Source of the DNA: Vibrio sp. CAU 1672
Lineage (GTDB): Bacteria; Pseudomonadota; Gammaproteobacteria; Enterobacterales; Vibrionaceae
Direction of reading: 5' to 3'
Assembly (NCBI RefSeq): GCF_029223195.1
Contig: NZ_JARHUF010000003.1
Coordinates: forward strand, 62,001-126,000
DNA length: 64,000 bases
A program made the position numbers and the translations under genes. Position 1 is the first letter of the stretch, and the number at the start of each line of letters is the position of its first letter. Below the pieces are notes generated by a model, which saw only the letters and a list, made by a program, of their open reading frames with translations, searched no databases and was not told where the DNA came from. Positions 27,349-36,441 of this stretch are shown piece after piece.

Positions 27349-28248
27349 ATGAAGAGTTCAAATGTTCTCCTCACTATTAGAGTCTTACTGACCCTGACAG
27401 GCTGGTTTTTTCTCTTAGCCATAGTGCATAGTCTAATTCACACGTTCTCAGCATTTTTTCCGTTCAGTCTGGATGAACCAATTCCTCTGTTTATCTCATG
27501 GACACTGGGATTAAGCCTGCTGATATACCTGTTTGTCTGGAGTTTACCAAATGTTAACAAGCCCTCCTGGAAGACAGCCTTAACCATATTCATCTGGGCT
27601 GTTATGGTCGCTTTCGGGCACGGGGTCACTCACTTAGGCGAAAGTAAAGTCGAACTGTTGTTCATCCAAATACAGGAAATAATGGGACTGGCCGGCTTTC
27701 TTGTCCTTGCGGGAGCCTATGCACTATTTCTGGCCATCCCTTTTGTGGCTGGGGTTGAGATTGGTTTCCTGATCATGGCTATCTTCGGAGTCAAGGGAGT
27801 GTTGGTCGCTTATATAGGTACGATACTTGGCCTCAATATTGCGTTTGCTATAGGGCGACTGTTACCTAAATCCATTTTAGGAAAATGCTTCAACAAGTTT
27901 GACCTCAAGATAGAAATGGATAATTTGCCTGCCTTACTTGATCAACTTACAAGGGAAAAACATTGGTTGTCTGTCGTAGGTGGGACGCTACTACGTAACC
28001 GCTATATATCGATTGGCTTATGTCTTAATTTCCCAGGCAACAGTATTGTGGGAGGAGGTGGTGGGCTTTCAATGCTCGCGGGCATGAGCCACCGCTTAGT
28101 TCGTTGGCCTTATTTTCTTATTGTGAGCTTATTGGCACCGCTTCCTGTTCCTGTTTTGGTTCTAGTTGGCCTGTTAAATATTGACGGCGTAATAATGCAT
28201 AGTGGCTGGTTTCATGAACTGATGAACACCATTATTCCAGCAAGATGA
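27349..28248 (+). CDS. polytopic membrane protein, possibly VTT-like
   Basis: A 299-residue inner-membrane protein with about seven or eight hydrophobic segments. The middle (FLVLAGAYALFLAIPFVAGVEIGF, then LGLNIAFAIGRLLP) and the later NFPGNSIVGGGGGLSMLAG loosely resemble the VTT (DedA/TVP38) fold, in which a Pro-Gly-containing re-entrant loop follows an Arg. The match is weak and I would not assign a substrate. An AGGAGGA site lies before the ATG. It stands alone. Confidence 0.7.
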   Translation: MKSSNVLLTIRVLLTLTGWFFLLAIVHSLIHTFSAFFPFSLDEPIPLFISWTLGLSLLIYLFVWSLPNVNKPSWKTALTIFIWAVMVAFGHGVTHLGESKVELLFIQIQEIMGLAGFLVLAGAYALFLAIPFVAGVEIGFLIMAIFGVKGVLVAYIGTILGLNIAFAIGRLLPKSILGKCFNKFDLKIEMDNLPALLDQLTREKHWLSVVGGTLLRNRYISIGLCLNFPGNSIVGGGGGLSMLAGMSHRLVRWPYFLIVSLLAPLPVPVLVLVGLLNIDGVIMHSGWFHELMNTIIPAR

Positions 28249-28411
28249 ACAAAGAAGTGTAAGAAGAAAATTCAGTATTACGTTAGCAATGATGAAGATG
28301 CTGAGATGAATTTACGTATTCATGCTCAGAGCAATGACCTTAGCCCGCTAAGGGCAACTCCAAGTTAGTAAACACAGCCAACCACCACCATCAATTCTGC
28401 TTGCGCAGTAC

Positions 28412-28804
28412 TTAAAGCATCTCCGCTTCAAACCGGGCAACCCGTGCTTGTGCCAGGGTGCAGTTGGTTTCGGCCATCAGTTCTGCCAGAGTGATGTTCG
28501 GGTTTTGCTGCACTATACGGATCAGCTTTTCCTCCAGGGGTTCAAGCTTATCACTGTGCATTGCCAGCCCAGCTTCGATCTTATTGATCACAAAACGTAC
28601 CCTTTCGGAATCTTCTGCTTTGATATGGTCGACAAATGCCTTCAGATCCAATGCCTCACCGGTTATTTGCCAGTGACGCGAGCGCCTGACTCTTTTTAGC
28701 TCGCACCCTCTTTCTGCGGCTATCGATTTGGTGCGTCTGGCGTGATCACCACCAATTCGGTGAATCAGCGAAGGAAGCGGGATGGTCACCTGAGTATCTT
28801 TCAT
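28412..28804 (-). CDS. RRF_GI family protein (legacy 'ribosome recycling factor' name)
   Basis: About 130 residues. It begins MKDTQVTIPLPSLIHRIGGD and ends LEEKLIRIVQQNPNITLAELMAET with a helix-turn-helix-like tail (CTLAQARVARFEAEM). It resembles the Vibrio family often labelled 'ribosome recycling factor'. It is not the essential RRF (about 185 residues, different fold). The C-terminal part suggests a winged-helix DNA-binding module (inference). The ATG at 28804 has GAGG in GAGGGG nine bases upstream; the frame extends to 28819 without support. It lies four bases after the LysR gene, on the same strand, so the two form an operon. Confidence 0.8.
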   Translation of the reverse strand: MKDTQVTIPLPSLIHRIGGDHARRTKSIAAERGCELKRVRRSRHWQITGEALDLKAFVDHIKAEDSERVRFVINKIEAGLAMHSDKLEPLEEKLIRIVQQNPNITLAELMAETNCTLAQARVARFEAEML

Positions 28805-28808
28805 CAAG

Positions 28809-29678
28809 TTACCCCTCAACTACCGCGACATTCTCTGCTACCCAGCTCAGCAGTTGTTTGGCCGCTTTCGACAACACCTGATTTTGCCGCACAATATAGC
28901 CAAAGTCGGTATTGGGAAAACTGGGTAACGGGGTGATCGTTCTTGACAGATTAAGCCGCGGATCAAGGGAGAAATCCGGCACAATCGCCGTACCGAAGCC
29001 GGCTTCGGCCCAGTCGATTTGCGCTTCCACGCTGCCCACTTCCATCACCCGGTACTGAGGTAAGTTCAGCTCTGGCAGCGAGGCATCGATCAACTCCCGG
29101 GTGCGGGTATCGTGGCCGAGCAGGATCAGGGTCTGGCTCTCCTGGCGGTTCGCCTGCCACTGGAAAATATCGTCACCAAACGCGCACCAGTGAATTTGGG
29201 TCAGCGGCGTAAAATGCACCGGCCGGCTCTCCTTTTGTGCGATCACAAAACCAATGTCAGCGCGTGCACTTTTGACCAGCTCGACCGCCTGTGACGAAGT
29301 GGTGTTAAACAGGGTTAAATCGATGCCCGGGTACTGGCTTTTAAACTGCTGGAACGGTTTGATCAGCAGCAGGCGCGAGACAATATCACTCGCCGCAATC
29401 GAGAGCGTACCCTGGCTCAGATCGTTGATCGCATTGAGATCCGACTGGCAGATTTGCAACTCATTGAGCATATGCTGCGCGGTCTCCAACAGCCGTTTGC
29501 CTGCCTGGGTCAGCTGTACCGGGTTACGCTCAATCAGTTTGGTCCGGGTCGCTTGCTCAAGCTGCTTAATATGCAGGCTGACGTTGGGCTGGGTCATGTG
29601 CAGCTCGGTCGCCGTTTTGCCGAAATGTTTCACCTCTGCCAGGGTGACGAAAGTCCGTAACCAGTTCAAATCTAACAT
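28809..29678 (-). CDS. LysR-family transcriptional regulator
   Basis: A 289-residue regulator with an N-terminal winged helix (MLDLNWLRTFVTLAEV, then MTQPNVSLHIKQLEQ) and a periplasmic-binding-like effector domain from about 90. The product probably binds the 107-bp gap to divergent purA2, since LysR proteins usually control the adjacent divergent gene and their own. The effector is unknown. It forms an operon with the RRF_GI gene. Confidence 0.92.
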   Translation of the reverse strand: MLDLNWLRTFVTLAEVKHFGKTATELHMTQPNVSLHIKQLEQATRTKLIERNPVQLTQAGKRLLETAQHMLNELQICQSDLNAINDLSQGTLSIAASDIVSRLLLIKPFQQFKSQYPGIDLTLFNTTSSQAVELVKSARADIGFVIAQKESRPVHFTPLTQIHWCAFGDDIFQWQANRQESQTLILLGHDTRTRELIDASLPELNLPQYRVMEVGSVEAQIDWAEAGFGTAIVPDFSLDPRLNLSRTITPLPSFPNTDFGYIVRQNQVLSKAAKQLLSWVAENVAVVEG

Positions 29679-29785
29679 AGTACATAGCCTGATATGAGTT
29701 TCTTATTAAGTTAATGAGTATAATTAATTTCTCTTATCCATGCGAACATCTTAAGATTTTCCGGTCTGTTATTGGAGAATGAATT
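29679..29785. promoter_or_regulatory. divergent LysR-purA2 promoter region
   Basis: A 107-bp gap, A+T-rich (TTAATGAGTATAATTAATT near 29708), which carries both promoters. TATAAT occurs at 29717-29722 and is a likely -10 box for the purA2 side. No LysR T-N11-A box could be assigned with certainty. Confidence 0.55.
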
Positions 29786-31042
29786 ATGTCGTCTATCGTT
29801 GTTGTGGGTGCAAACTGGGGTGATGAAGGCAAAGGCCGCATCGTTGACTTTTTGGCAGAGCAAGCTTCTGCGAGTATTCGTTTCCAGGGTGGTAACAACG
29901 CGGGTCACACCGTGGTGAACGATCTGGGTACGTTCAAACTCCACCAGCTCCCAAGTGGCGTATTCAATCCAGACTGCGTAGCCGTATTAGGCCCGGGGAT
30001 GGTGATCAGCCCGGCATCTCTGTCTAAGGAAATGGCGGAAGTAGAACAAGCTGGCGTTAAAGTGAACCTGTGCATCTCTGATCGCGCTACGCTTTGCCTG
30101 CCTCTGCACGCACTGGAAGATTCGCTGGAAGAACAACGCTTAGGTGACAACGCATACGGTTCAACCCGTCAGGGGATTGCACCGGCCTATGGTGACCGGG
30201 TGATGAAAAAAGGCATCCTGGTCGGTTGGCTGAAACAGCCAGAAGTGCTGGTTGAGCGCATCAAGTTCTGGATGGACTGGAAACTGCCTCAGCTTCGGGC
30301 GCTTTACCCAACCTTTGAGTTCGAACAAACCGCGGAAGAAATGGCGAGCTGGCTACTCGAAGTCTCTGCCCCTTGGCGTGATGCGATCTGTAACGTCACC
30401 CTGCCGCTGAAAGCGCTGCAAGCACAAGACAAAACGCTATTGTTCGAAGCGCAGCTTGGTGCCGGCCGTGATCTGGTTTACGGTGAATACCCGTGGACCA
30501 CCTCTTCTAACGTGGTATCAATGTACGCTGGCATCGGCAGTGGCCTGCCTGCCCTTCGCCCTGAACGCGTGATTGCGGTCGCGAAAGCCTTCAGCTCATC
30601 GGTGGGTACCGGTACGCTGATCACCGCAATGGAAGAGCAAGACGCATTCCGTGAACTGGCCGGTGAATTCGGTGCGACGACTGGCCGCCCGCGTGACATG
30701 GGTTACTTTGACGCGGTTGCGACCAAAAACGGCGTTGAGCTGCAGGCCGCGACTGAAATCGCGCTGACTAAAGTGGACTGCCTGACCGGCCTTAACGATC
30801 TGAAAATCTGTGTTGGCTACCAGGGCGAGCACAGCGAAAACCCAATCTGGCCGCAAACCGCCGCACTGGCTCCTATCTACGAGCAGATGGAAAGCTGGAG
30901 TGAAGACATCACCGGCTGCCGCAAGTTTGAAGAGCTGCCGCTGGCCGCCCAGAAATACGTGCTGCGCATCGAAGAGCTAATGGGCGTACCGGTCAAAATG
31001 GTATCCGTTGGCCCGGGCCGTGAACAAATGATTATGCGATAA
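29786..31042 (+). CDS. purA2: adenylosuccinate synthetase, PurA2 type
   Basis: A 418-residue enzyme of the PurA family, which joins IMP and aspartate using GTP in AMP synthesis. The catalytic Asp13 (GDEGKGR) and His41 (NNAGHT) are kept, as is ATTGRPRDMGYFDAV near residue 310. Compared with PurA it is shorter, has GSTRQGIAPAYGDR where PurA has GTTGRGIGPAYED, and EAQLGAGRDL where PurA has EGAQGTLLDIDHG. This marks the second Vibrionaceae copy (annotated Adenylosuccinate synthetase 2). A LysR gene is divergent; a terminator follows. The biological reason for a second copy is unknown. Confidence 0.9.
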   Translation: MSSIVVVGANWGDEGKGRIVDFLAEQASASIRFQGGNNAGHTVVNDLGTFKLHQLPSGVFNPDCVAVLGPGMVISPASLSKEMAEVEQAGVKVNLCISDRATLCLPLHALEDSLEEQRLGDNAYGSTRQGIAPAYGDRVMKKGILVGWLKQPEVLVERIKFWMDWKLPQLRALYPTFEFEQTAEEMASWLLEVSAPWRDAICNVTLPLKALQAQDKTLLFEAQLGAGRDLVYGEYPWTTSSNVVSMYAGIGSGLPALRPERVIAVAKAFSSSVGTGTLITAMEEQDAFRELAGEFGATTGRPRDMGYFDAVATKNGVELQAATEIALTKVDCLTGLNDLKICVGYQGEHSENPIWPQTAALAPIYEQMESWSEDITGCRKFEELPLAAQKYVLRIEELMGVPVKMVSVGPGREQMIMR

Positions 31043-31067
31043 GGCGTGAGTTAACACGTCAGTTGGC

Positions 31068-31097
31068 AAGCGGCTTATCTCTCCGGTTAAGCCGCTT
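31068..31097 (+). terminator. Rho-independent terminator after purA2
   Basis: 10-bp perfect stem AAGCGGCTTA / TAAGCCGCTT, 10-base loop, then six T. The poly-T is on the plus strand. Confidence 0.85.
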
Positions 31098-31138
31098 TTT
31101 TTCTCTCTGCGGTTTTGTAATCAGCTTTGCGCTGAAGC

Positions 31139-31972
31139 TTAAAACAGTCGCCGTTTCATCCCGGCTTTTTCTAAGATCCGCGTCGAGATCTCTTCCACCG
31201 ACAGTGAAGAGGTATTGATGTAAGGGATCGCCTCACGGCGGAACAACGCTTCAACCGTGTTCAGCTCCAGCTGGCACTGCTGAGTACTGGCGTAATCACT
31301 GCCGGACAAGCGGTTCTGACGGATTTCGGTCAGCCGCTCAGGGTCAATCGTCAGGCCAAACAGTTTGTGCCGGTGAATTTCAAACTCCGGCATCAGACGC
31401 ATCGCTTGCACATCTTCGGCAATAAACGGATAGTTCACCACCCGCAGGCCAAACTGCATCGCCATATACAGACTGGTTGGCGTTTTACCGCTGCGCGAGA
31501 CGCCGAGCAGGATGATGTCCGCCTCTTCCAGCCCTTTCAGGGTAATACCATCGTCGTGGGCAAGGGTGTACTCAATTGCCGCAATCCGATCAAAGTAGGT
31601 GTCGGAATCTTTACCGACACTGCGCGAGCGCTGCAACTTGGGCACCGGCTCCAGCTTGGTGTCATCTTTGACTTTCTGCACAATACTCTCCAGCACATCG
31701 TAACAGTGGGCCGGCGCGCTCAACAGCTGCTGGCGAACAGCAGGCAGCACAACCGAGAAAAACACCAGCGGCTTAACCCCACTACGCTGGTAGGACGTTT
31801 CAATTTCTTTGATCACGCCGGCGGCTTTGTCTTTACTTTCAACAAACGGAAAGGTCTTTTCGTTTGCAGCAAAGGAAAACTGGCCCAACACAACATGGCC
31901 TAATGTTTCACAGGTGATGGCGGTTCCGTCAGAAACATAGAACACATCACGACTTTGATTTTCTGTTTGCAT
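31139..31972 (-). CDS. ppsR: PEP synthase regulatory kinase/pyrophosphorylase PpsR
   Basis: A 277-residue DUF299 protein. The nucleotide loop [15 protein letters not shown] lies near residue 160; the N-terminus [19 protein letters not shown] is typical, and the C-terminal [17 protein letters not shown] completes it. It inactivates PpsA by ADP-dependent phosphorylation of a threonine next to the catalytic histidine and reactivates it by Pi-dependent dephosphorylation. Divergent from ppsA, its target, across about 175 bases. Confidence 0.95.
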   Translation of the reverse strand: MQTENQSRDVFYVSDGTAITCETLGHVVLGQFSFAANEKTFPFVESKDKAAGVIKEIETSYQRSGVKPLVFFSVVLPAVRQQLLSAPAHCYDVLESIVQKVKDDTKLEPVPKLQRSRSVGKDSDTYFDRIAAIEYTLAHDDGITLKGLEEADIILLGVSRSGKTPTSLYMAMQFGLRVVNYPFIAEDVQAMRLMPEFEIHRHKLFGLTIDPERLTEIRQNRLSGSDYASTQQCQLELNTVEALFRREAIPYINTSSLSVEEISTRILEKAGMKRRLF

Positions 31973-32057
31973 TTATGTTTAAAGTTTCAAAATATTTTGA
32001 GTAGGATGACAGCCATGATACCGATAATAAAACCAGGCGTTCAATTACGTCCCCCAC

Positions 32058-32091
32058 AGCTTTGAAAATTCCTCTGGAATTTTTTTCAGCT
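32058..32091. promoter_or_regulatory. inverted repeat in the ppsR-ppsA divergent promoter
   Basis: An 8-bp inverted repeat (AAAATTCC / GGAATTTT) with 3-base spacing, flanked by outer AGCT / AGCT. The right part, read on the minus strand, resembles half of the Cra/FruR operator GCTGAAACGTTTC; Cra activates ppsA in E. coli. Candidate operator only. Confidence 0.45.
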
Positions 32092-32147
32092 CAGACGTAA
32101 TCGTTTGCCCTACCCCCTACAAAGCTGCAATGTTTCTGGAGAAAGAC

Positions 32148-34520
32148 ATGCAAAACAATACCCTCTGGTTCAATAGCCTATCCATGCAAGATGTCGACAA
32201 GGTCGGCGGTAAAAATGCGTCACTGGGCGAAATGGTTTCTAACCTCGCCAATGCCGGCGTGTCGGTACCCAACGGTTTTGCCACCACGTCGTATGCATTT
32301 AACCAATTCCTTGATCACGAAGGGCTGGACGAGCGTATCCACCAGTTGCTCGACGAACTCGACGTTGAGGATGTGGAAGCACTGCGTAAGACAGGCGCCA
32401 CTATCCGTCAATGGGTTTTGGAGACGCCGTTTCCGGCGGATCTGGAGCAGGATATCCGTGAAAACTATCAAGAGCTGACCGAAGGCCATCCTGAACTTTC
32501 GGTAGCCGTGCGCTCTTCAGCCACCGCTGAGGATCTGCCCGATGCTTCTTTCGCCGGCCAACAAGAAACCTTCCTTAACGTGAAAGGCATCGACGCCGTG
32601 CTGGAAGCCACCAAGCACGTTTACGCATCGCTGTTTAATGACCGCGCCATCTCCTACCGGGTTCACCAGGGGTTTGACCACCGGGGTATCTCGTTATCGG
32701 CCGGTATCCAGCGTATGGTGCGCTCCGATAAAGCCTCGTCAGGGGTGATGTTCACCCTTGACACCGAATCTGGCTTTGATCAGGTGGTGTTTATCACCTC
32801 ATCGTGGGGCTTGGGTGAAATGGTGGTGCAAGGCGCCGTCAACCCGGACGAATTTTACGTTCACAAACCGATGCTGGAAGCCGGTCAACACCCGATCGTG
32901 AAAAAGACCTTCGGCTCTAAACTGATCAAAATGATCTACTCAGACAATCAAGAGATTGGTAAGCAGGTTGACATCATCGACACCTCAGACGCCGAGCGTA
33001 ATACCTTCTCTCTGAATGATGAGGAGATCAAAGAGCTGGCCAAGCAAGCGATGATCATTGAGAAGCACTACCAGCGCCCAATGGACATCGAATGGGCCAA
33101 AGATGGCATCGACGGTAAACTGTATATCGTTCAGGCCCGCCCGGAAACCGTTTGTTCGCAAAGCGAGCAGAACATCATTGAGCGCTATGAGCTCCACAAC
33201 AAGGACGAAGTTCTGGTTGAAGGCCGAGCGATCGGCCAGCGCATCGGTAAGGGCCCGGTACGTCTGGTTGGTTCACTGGATCAAATGTCGCTGGTACAAG
33301 AAGGTGACGTGCTGGTCACCGACATGACCGACCCGGACTGGGAACCGGTGATGAAAAAAGCCGCGGCGATCATCACCAACCGTGGCGGCCGTACCTGTCA
33401 CGCGGCTATCATCGCGCGCGAACTGGGCATCCCGGCGATCGTGGGCTGTGGTAACGCCACCAGCCAGTTAAGCGATGGGGCGACTGTGACCGTATCGTGT
33501 GCGGAAGGGGAAACCGGCTATGTCTACCAGGGCGAGCTGGAATTCGAGGTAAAACGGTCTTCCGTGGATGAACTGCCGCTGCTGCCGACCAAAGTGATGA
33601 TGAACGTCGGCAACCCGGATCGCGCCTTCGACTTTGCGCAAGTTCCTAATGAAGGAGTTGGCCTGGCGCGGCTCGAATTTATCATCAACAAGATGATCGG
33701 TATTCACCCGAAAGCGCTGCTCAATTTCGATCAGCAAAGTGACGCGCTAAAAGCAGAAATCACTCAGCGTATCCGTGGCTACCAGGATCCGATCGACTTC
33801 TACGTCAGCAAACTGACGGAAGGCATTTCGACCATCGCGGCAGCCTTCTGGCCGAAACGTGTCATCGTGCGGATGTCTGATTTCAAGTCGAACGAGTACA
33901 GTAACCTGGTCGGCGGTCAGGATCATGAACCGCATGAAGAAAACCCGATGCTGGGCTTCCGTGGCGCATCACGTTATGTCTCCCCGGTGTTTGAGGATTG
34001 TTTCGAGCTGGAAACCCAGGCCATTAAGCGTGTTCGCAACCAAATGGGACTGAAAAATGTGGAAATCATGATCCCATTTGTCCGTACGCCAAGCGAAGCA
34101 GCCTCGGTCATCGACCTGCTGGCGAAGTTTGACTTACGTCGTGGCGATCAGGGCCTGAAAGTGATCATGATGTGCGAACTGCCATCCAACGCGGTACTGG
34201 CAGATGAATTCCTCAAGTACTTTGACGGTTTCTCGATTGGCTCCAACGACATGACCCAGCTGACCCTGGGCCTGGATCGTGACTCTGGCGACGTCGCCCA
34301 TCTGTTTGATGAGCGGAATCCGGCGGTTAAGGTGATGCTCAAGATGGCGATCGATGCGGCGACCAAAGCAGGTAAGTATGTCGGTATCTGTGGCCAGGGC
34401 CCATCCGATCACGATGATCTGGCCGAGTGGCTGATGGAACAAGGCATCAGTTCGGTGTCCCTCAACCCGGATACAGTGATCGATACCTGGCTGAAGCTGG
34501 GTGAAGTCAGCGCCAGTTAA
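32148..34520 (+). CDS. ppsA: phosphoenolpyruvate synthase
   Basis: A 790-residue pyruvate, water dikinase. Order: nucleotide-binding domain with KNASLGEM and [18 protein letters not shown], swivelling domain with the phosphohistidine in [15 protein letters not shown] (about residue 420), and the PEP-binding barrel with [10 protein letters not shown] and SIGSNDMTQ. The Thr just before the His in RTCH is the PpsR phosphorylation position. It makes PEP from pyruvate with ATP giving AMP and Pi, for growth on pyruvate, lactate or alanine. The frame extends 18 bases upstream, but the ATG at 32148 has GGAGA at 5 bases and matches the family. Divergent from ppsR; terminator follows. Confidence 0.95.
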   Translation: MQNNTLWFNSLSMQDVDKVGGKNASLGEMVSNLANAGVSVPNGFATTSYAFNQFLDHEGLDERIHQLLDELDVEDVEALRKTGATIRQWVLETPFPADLEQDIRENYQELTEGHPELSVAVRSSATAEDLPDASFAGQQETFLNVKGIDAVLEATKHVYASLFNDRAISYRVHQGFDHRGISLSAGIQRMVRSDKASSGVMFTLDTESGFDQVVFITSSWGLGEMVVQGAVNPDEFYVHKPMLEAGQHPIVKKTFGSKLIKMIYSDNQEIGKQVDIIDTSDAERNTFSLNDEEIKELAKQAMIIEKHYQRPMDIEWAKDGIDGKLYIVQARPETVCSQSEQNIIERYELHNKDEVLVEGRAIGQRIGKGPVRLVGSLDQMSLVQEGDVLVTDMTDPDWEPVMKKAAAIITNRGGRTCHAAIIARELGIPAIVGCGNATSQLSDGATVTVSCAEGETGYVYQGELEFEVKRSSVDELPLLPTKVMMNVGNPDRAFDFAQVPNEGVGLARLEFIINKMIGIHPKALLNFDQQSDALKAEITQRIRGYQDPIDFYVSKLTEGISTIAAAFWPKRVIVRMSDFKSNEYSNLVGGQDHEPHEENPMLGFRGASRYVSPVFEDCFELETQAIKRVRNQMGLKNVEIMIPFVRTPSEAASVIDLLAKFDLRRGDQGLKVIMMCELPSNAVLADEFLKYFDGFSIGSNDMTQLTLGLDRDSGDVAHLFDERNPAVKVMLKMAIDAATKAGKYVGICGQGPSDHDDLAEWLMEQGISSVSLNPDTVIDTWLKLGEVSAS

Positions 34521-34540
34521 TCACCTAACCTGATAACAGC

Positions 34541-34568
34541 AGCCCCCACAACCAATGGTGTGGGGGCT
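34541..34568 (+). terminator. Rho-independent terminator after ppsA
   Basis: Stem AGCCCCCACA / TGTGGGGGCT with an 8-base loop, then TTTTTATT, 20 bases after the ppsA stop. Confidence 0.9.
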
Positions 34569-34667
34569 TTTTATTCTGCCTCACAAATTAACTTTGTCGA
34601 CTGATGCTGCAGTGTTCAGCGTCTCGGTTTTCACCTATGCTAAACATAACCCCCTCAACCGGTGACG

Positions 34668-35468
34668 ATGATGAAAAAACTGCTGATTGCACTTACCTCG
34701 CTAGCTCTGCTCCCCTACCCGGCTCACGCTGGCTGGGACGAGATATCCAAAGAGCTGTCCGAGCTTGGCGATGCGGTTTCTGAGAGCGCTAAAGAAGCCT
34801 GGGACAGCACCAAAGCCTTCTCGAAGAAAGCCTGGCAGGATTTTACCAACTGGTCAAAGGAAGCCATCAATACCCTTGGCGAATGGACCGATGCCAGCAT
34901 AGAAAAAAGTAAAGAATGGATTGCGGCGGCGGATAAAAAAATTGAAGAACTGATGCAGGGCGATACTCCGGAGCAGGCACGCCAAGCAATTGACTTGATG
35001 GCCGACAGCACGCTGCTTAAAGTGTTCAACCAGCAACCGGAAACCAAAACCTTGTACGACCTGGCCTATGGCTATGCGGTCTTCGACTCGCGCAAGCTGT
35101 CGCTGCTGTTTCAGGCCGACTCAGGCTCTGGGGTGGCGGTCGACAAACACAGCGGTCAGCGCACCTACATGAACATGATCGGCGCCGGGGTTGACCTTGA
35201 AGTCAGCAACCAAACCTACCAGCAACTGGTACTGTTCGAAAGTCAGGAAGACTTCCTCACTTTTATTATCCAGGGTTCAGGCACCGGACGTGACGGGAGC
35301 CTGCCGAGCGATGAGAGAAGCGATCATGATAAGGCGACACAATTTCACCAGGGCTTAGCGGTGTATCAGATCAACGCCGAGGGGCAACTGATGCCGGCAA
35401 CCTTATCCGGTTCGCTCTATTGGGTAAACCGAGAGCTGACTGACACTCAGTCGCCCGACTCAGCATAA
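34668..35468 (+). CDS. secreted SYLF-domain-like protein with long amphipathic helices
   Basis: About 266 residues: signal peptide (ends AHAG near 21), a 75-residue segment (about 22-100) of repeating helices rich in Trp, Lys, Glu, Ser (WDEISKELSEL, EAWDSTKAFSKKAW, then WTDASIEKSKEW), and a globular half with the pattern AYGYAVFDSRKLSLLF, then GSGVAVDKHSGQRTYMN and QLVLFESQEDF. That half resembles the SYLF/Ysc84 lipid-binding domain. Predicted periplasmic or outer-membrane-associated. A GTG at 34662 is in frame, but ATG at 34668 or 34671 is more likely. It stands alone after the ppsA terminator. Confidence 0.75.
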   Translation: MMKKLLIALTSLALLPYPAHAGWDEISKELSELGDAVSESAKEAWDSTKAFSKKAWQDFTNWSKEAINTLGEWTDASIEKSKEWIAAADKKIEELMQGDTPEQARQAIDLMADSTLLKVFNQQPETKTLYDLAYGYAVFDSRKLSLLFQADSGSGVAVDKHSGQRTYMNMIGAGVDLEVSNQTYQQLVLFESQEDFLTFIIQGSGTGRDGSLPSDERSDHDKATQFHQGLAVYQINAEGQLMPATLSGSLYWVNRELTDTQSPDSA

Positions 35469-35553
35469 GATATTGGGGGAGAGTTCTCCCCTCTTTCTCG
35501 TTGATATAACTTAAGTTATGCTTAGTGGCCATCGTATCTAACCGGGCCATCCG

Positions 35554-36360
35554 ATGCCAGATTCTGCGTTCAACACTCATTTAGCCAAAGCCATTTCAGC
35601 CCTTAATACGCCTCATTTTACGCCAGCACTGATGCGCGTCATTGAATCGGTGCTGAATTATGACTGCGCAGTGATCCTGGGCTATCGGGAAGGTAAACAC
35701 CCCATTTACCTGTACGATTCAATCACCAGTGAACGTGAACTGCTGTTCCAGCGCTATTTGACCACCTCGTTTCAAAATGATCCGTTCTACCAACGGCTGC
35801 GCGATTGTAAACAACAAGGGATTTTCACCCTCAAAGATGTGGCAGGCAAAGATCTCGATTATGATGCCTACTGCCAGCAGTTCTACCATCAGACCGGCTG
35901 GAAAGATGAACTCAGCATGCTGATCAAAATCGAACCGGGACGTTGGGTGATGCTCTGCTTTGGTGATCTGCAAGCAGGCAAACGCTTTTCTCAGCAACAA
36001 ACCACCAAGTTACGACCCTACTTTCCGGTTATCCAGTCGTTGTGCCAACAGCATTGGCGGCCAAGTGAATTTGTTTTGTCTGAGCCGATTGTTGTCCCGG
36101 GCAAGATCCCAGGCAATATGCACACCGCCATCAAGGAGGGCCTGAACACCTTTGGCCGGGGCTTACTGACTAAACGTGAGCAAGAAGTAGCATCACTGCT
36201 TGCCCAAGGCTTTGACAGCAAAGAAATTGCAGCGCAACTTAACTTAGTCGAGGGTACGGTGAAAAACCACCGCAAACGCATATACGCCCAACTTAAGGTC
36301 GCATCACTGGGTGAGTTGTTCCAGCTGTTCCTCAATCACCTGATCAGCCAGGCAAAATAG
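35554..36360 (+). CDS. LuxR-type transcriptional regulator
   Basis: A 268-residue regulator with an N-terminal ligand-sensor-like domain (about 25-180; VLNYDCAVILGYREGKHP, no match to the acyl-homoserine-lactone motif W-x-Y-x-D) and a C-terminal GerE/LuxR helix-turn-helix (about 205-262; LTKREQEVASLLAQGFDSKEIA, then EGTVKNHRKRIYAQL). The inducer is unknown. It is followed by tyrS after about 80 bases on the same strand; functional linkage is not obvious. Confidence 0.88.
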   Translation: MPDSAFNTHLAKAISALNTPHFTPALMRVIESVLNYDCAVILGYREGKHPIYLYDSITSERELLFQRYLTTSFQNDPFYQRLRDCKQQGIFTLKDVAGKDLDYDAYCQQFYHQTGWKDELSMLIKIEPGRWVMLCFGDLQAGKRFSQQQTTKLRPYFPVIQSLCQQHWRPSEFVLSEPIVVPGKIPGNMHTAIKEGLNTFGRGLLTKREQEVASLLAQGFDSKEIAAQLNLVEGTVKNHRKRIYAQLKVASLGELFQLFLNHLISQAK

Positions 36361-36441
36361 CAAACCGTCCCTTTAGGGATATGTTGACCAAAGACGGTGC
36401 ACTTTACCCTGATCCGCTCAATATTAAGTGCGGGTCAAACA

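Noticed and set aside
28412..28804. True ribosome recycling factor (frr)
   Set aside because: Length and sequence do not match Frr; only a legacy family name links them.
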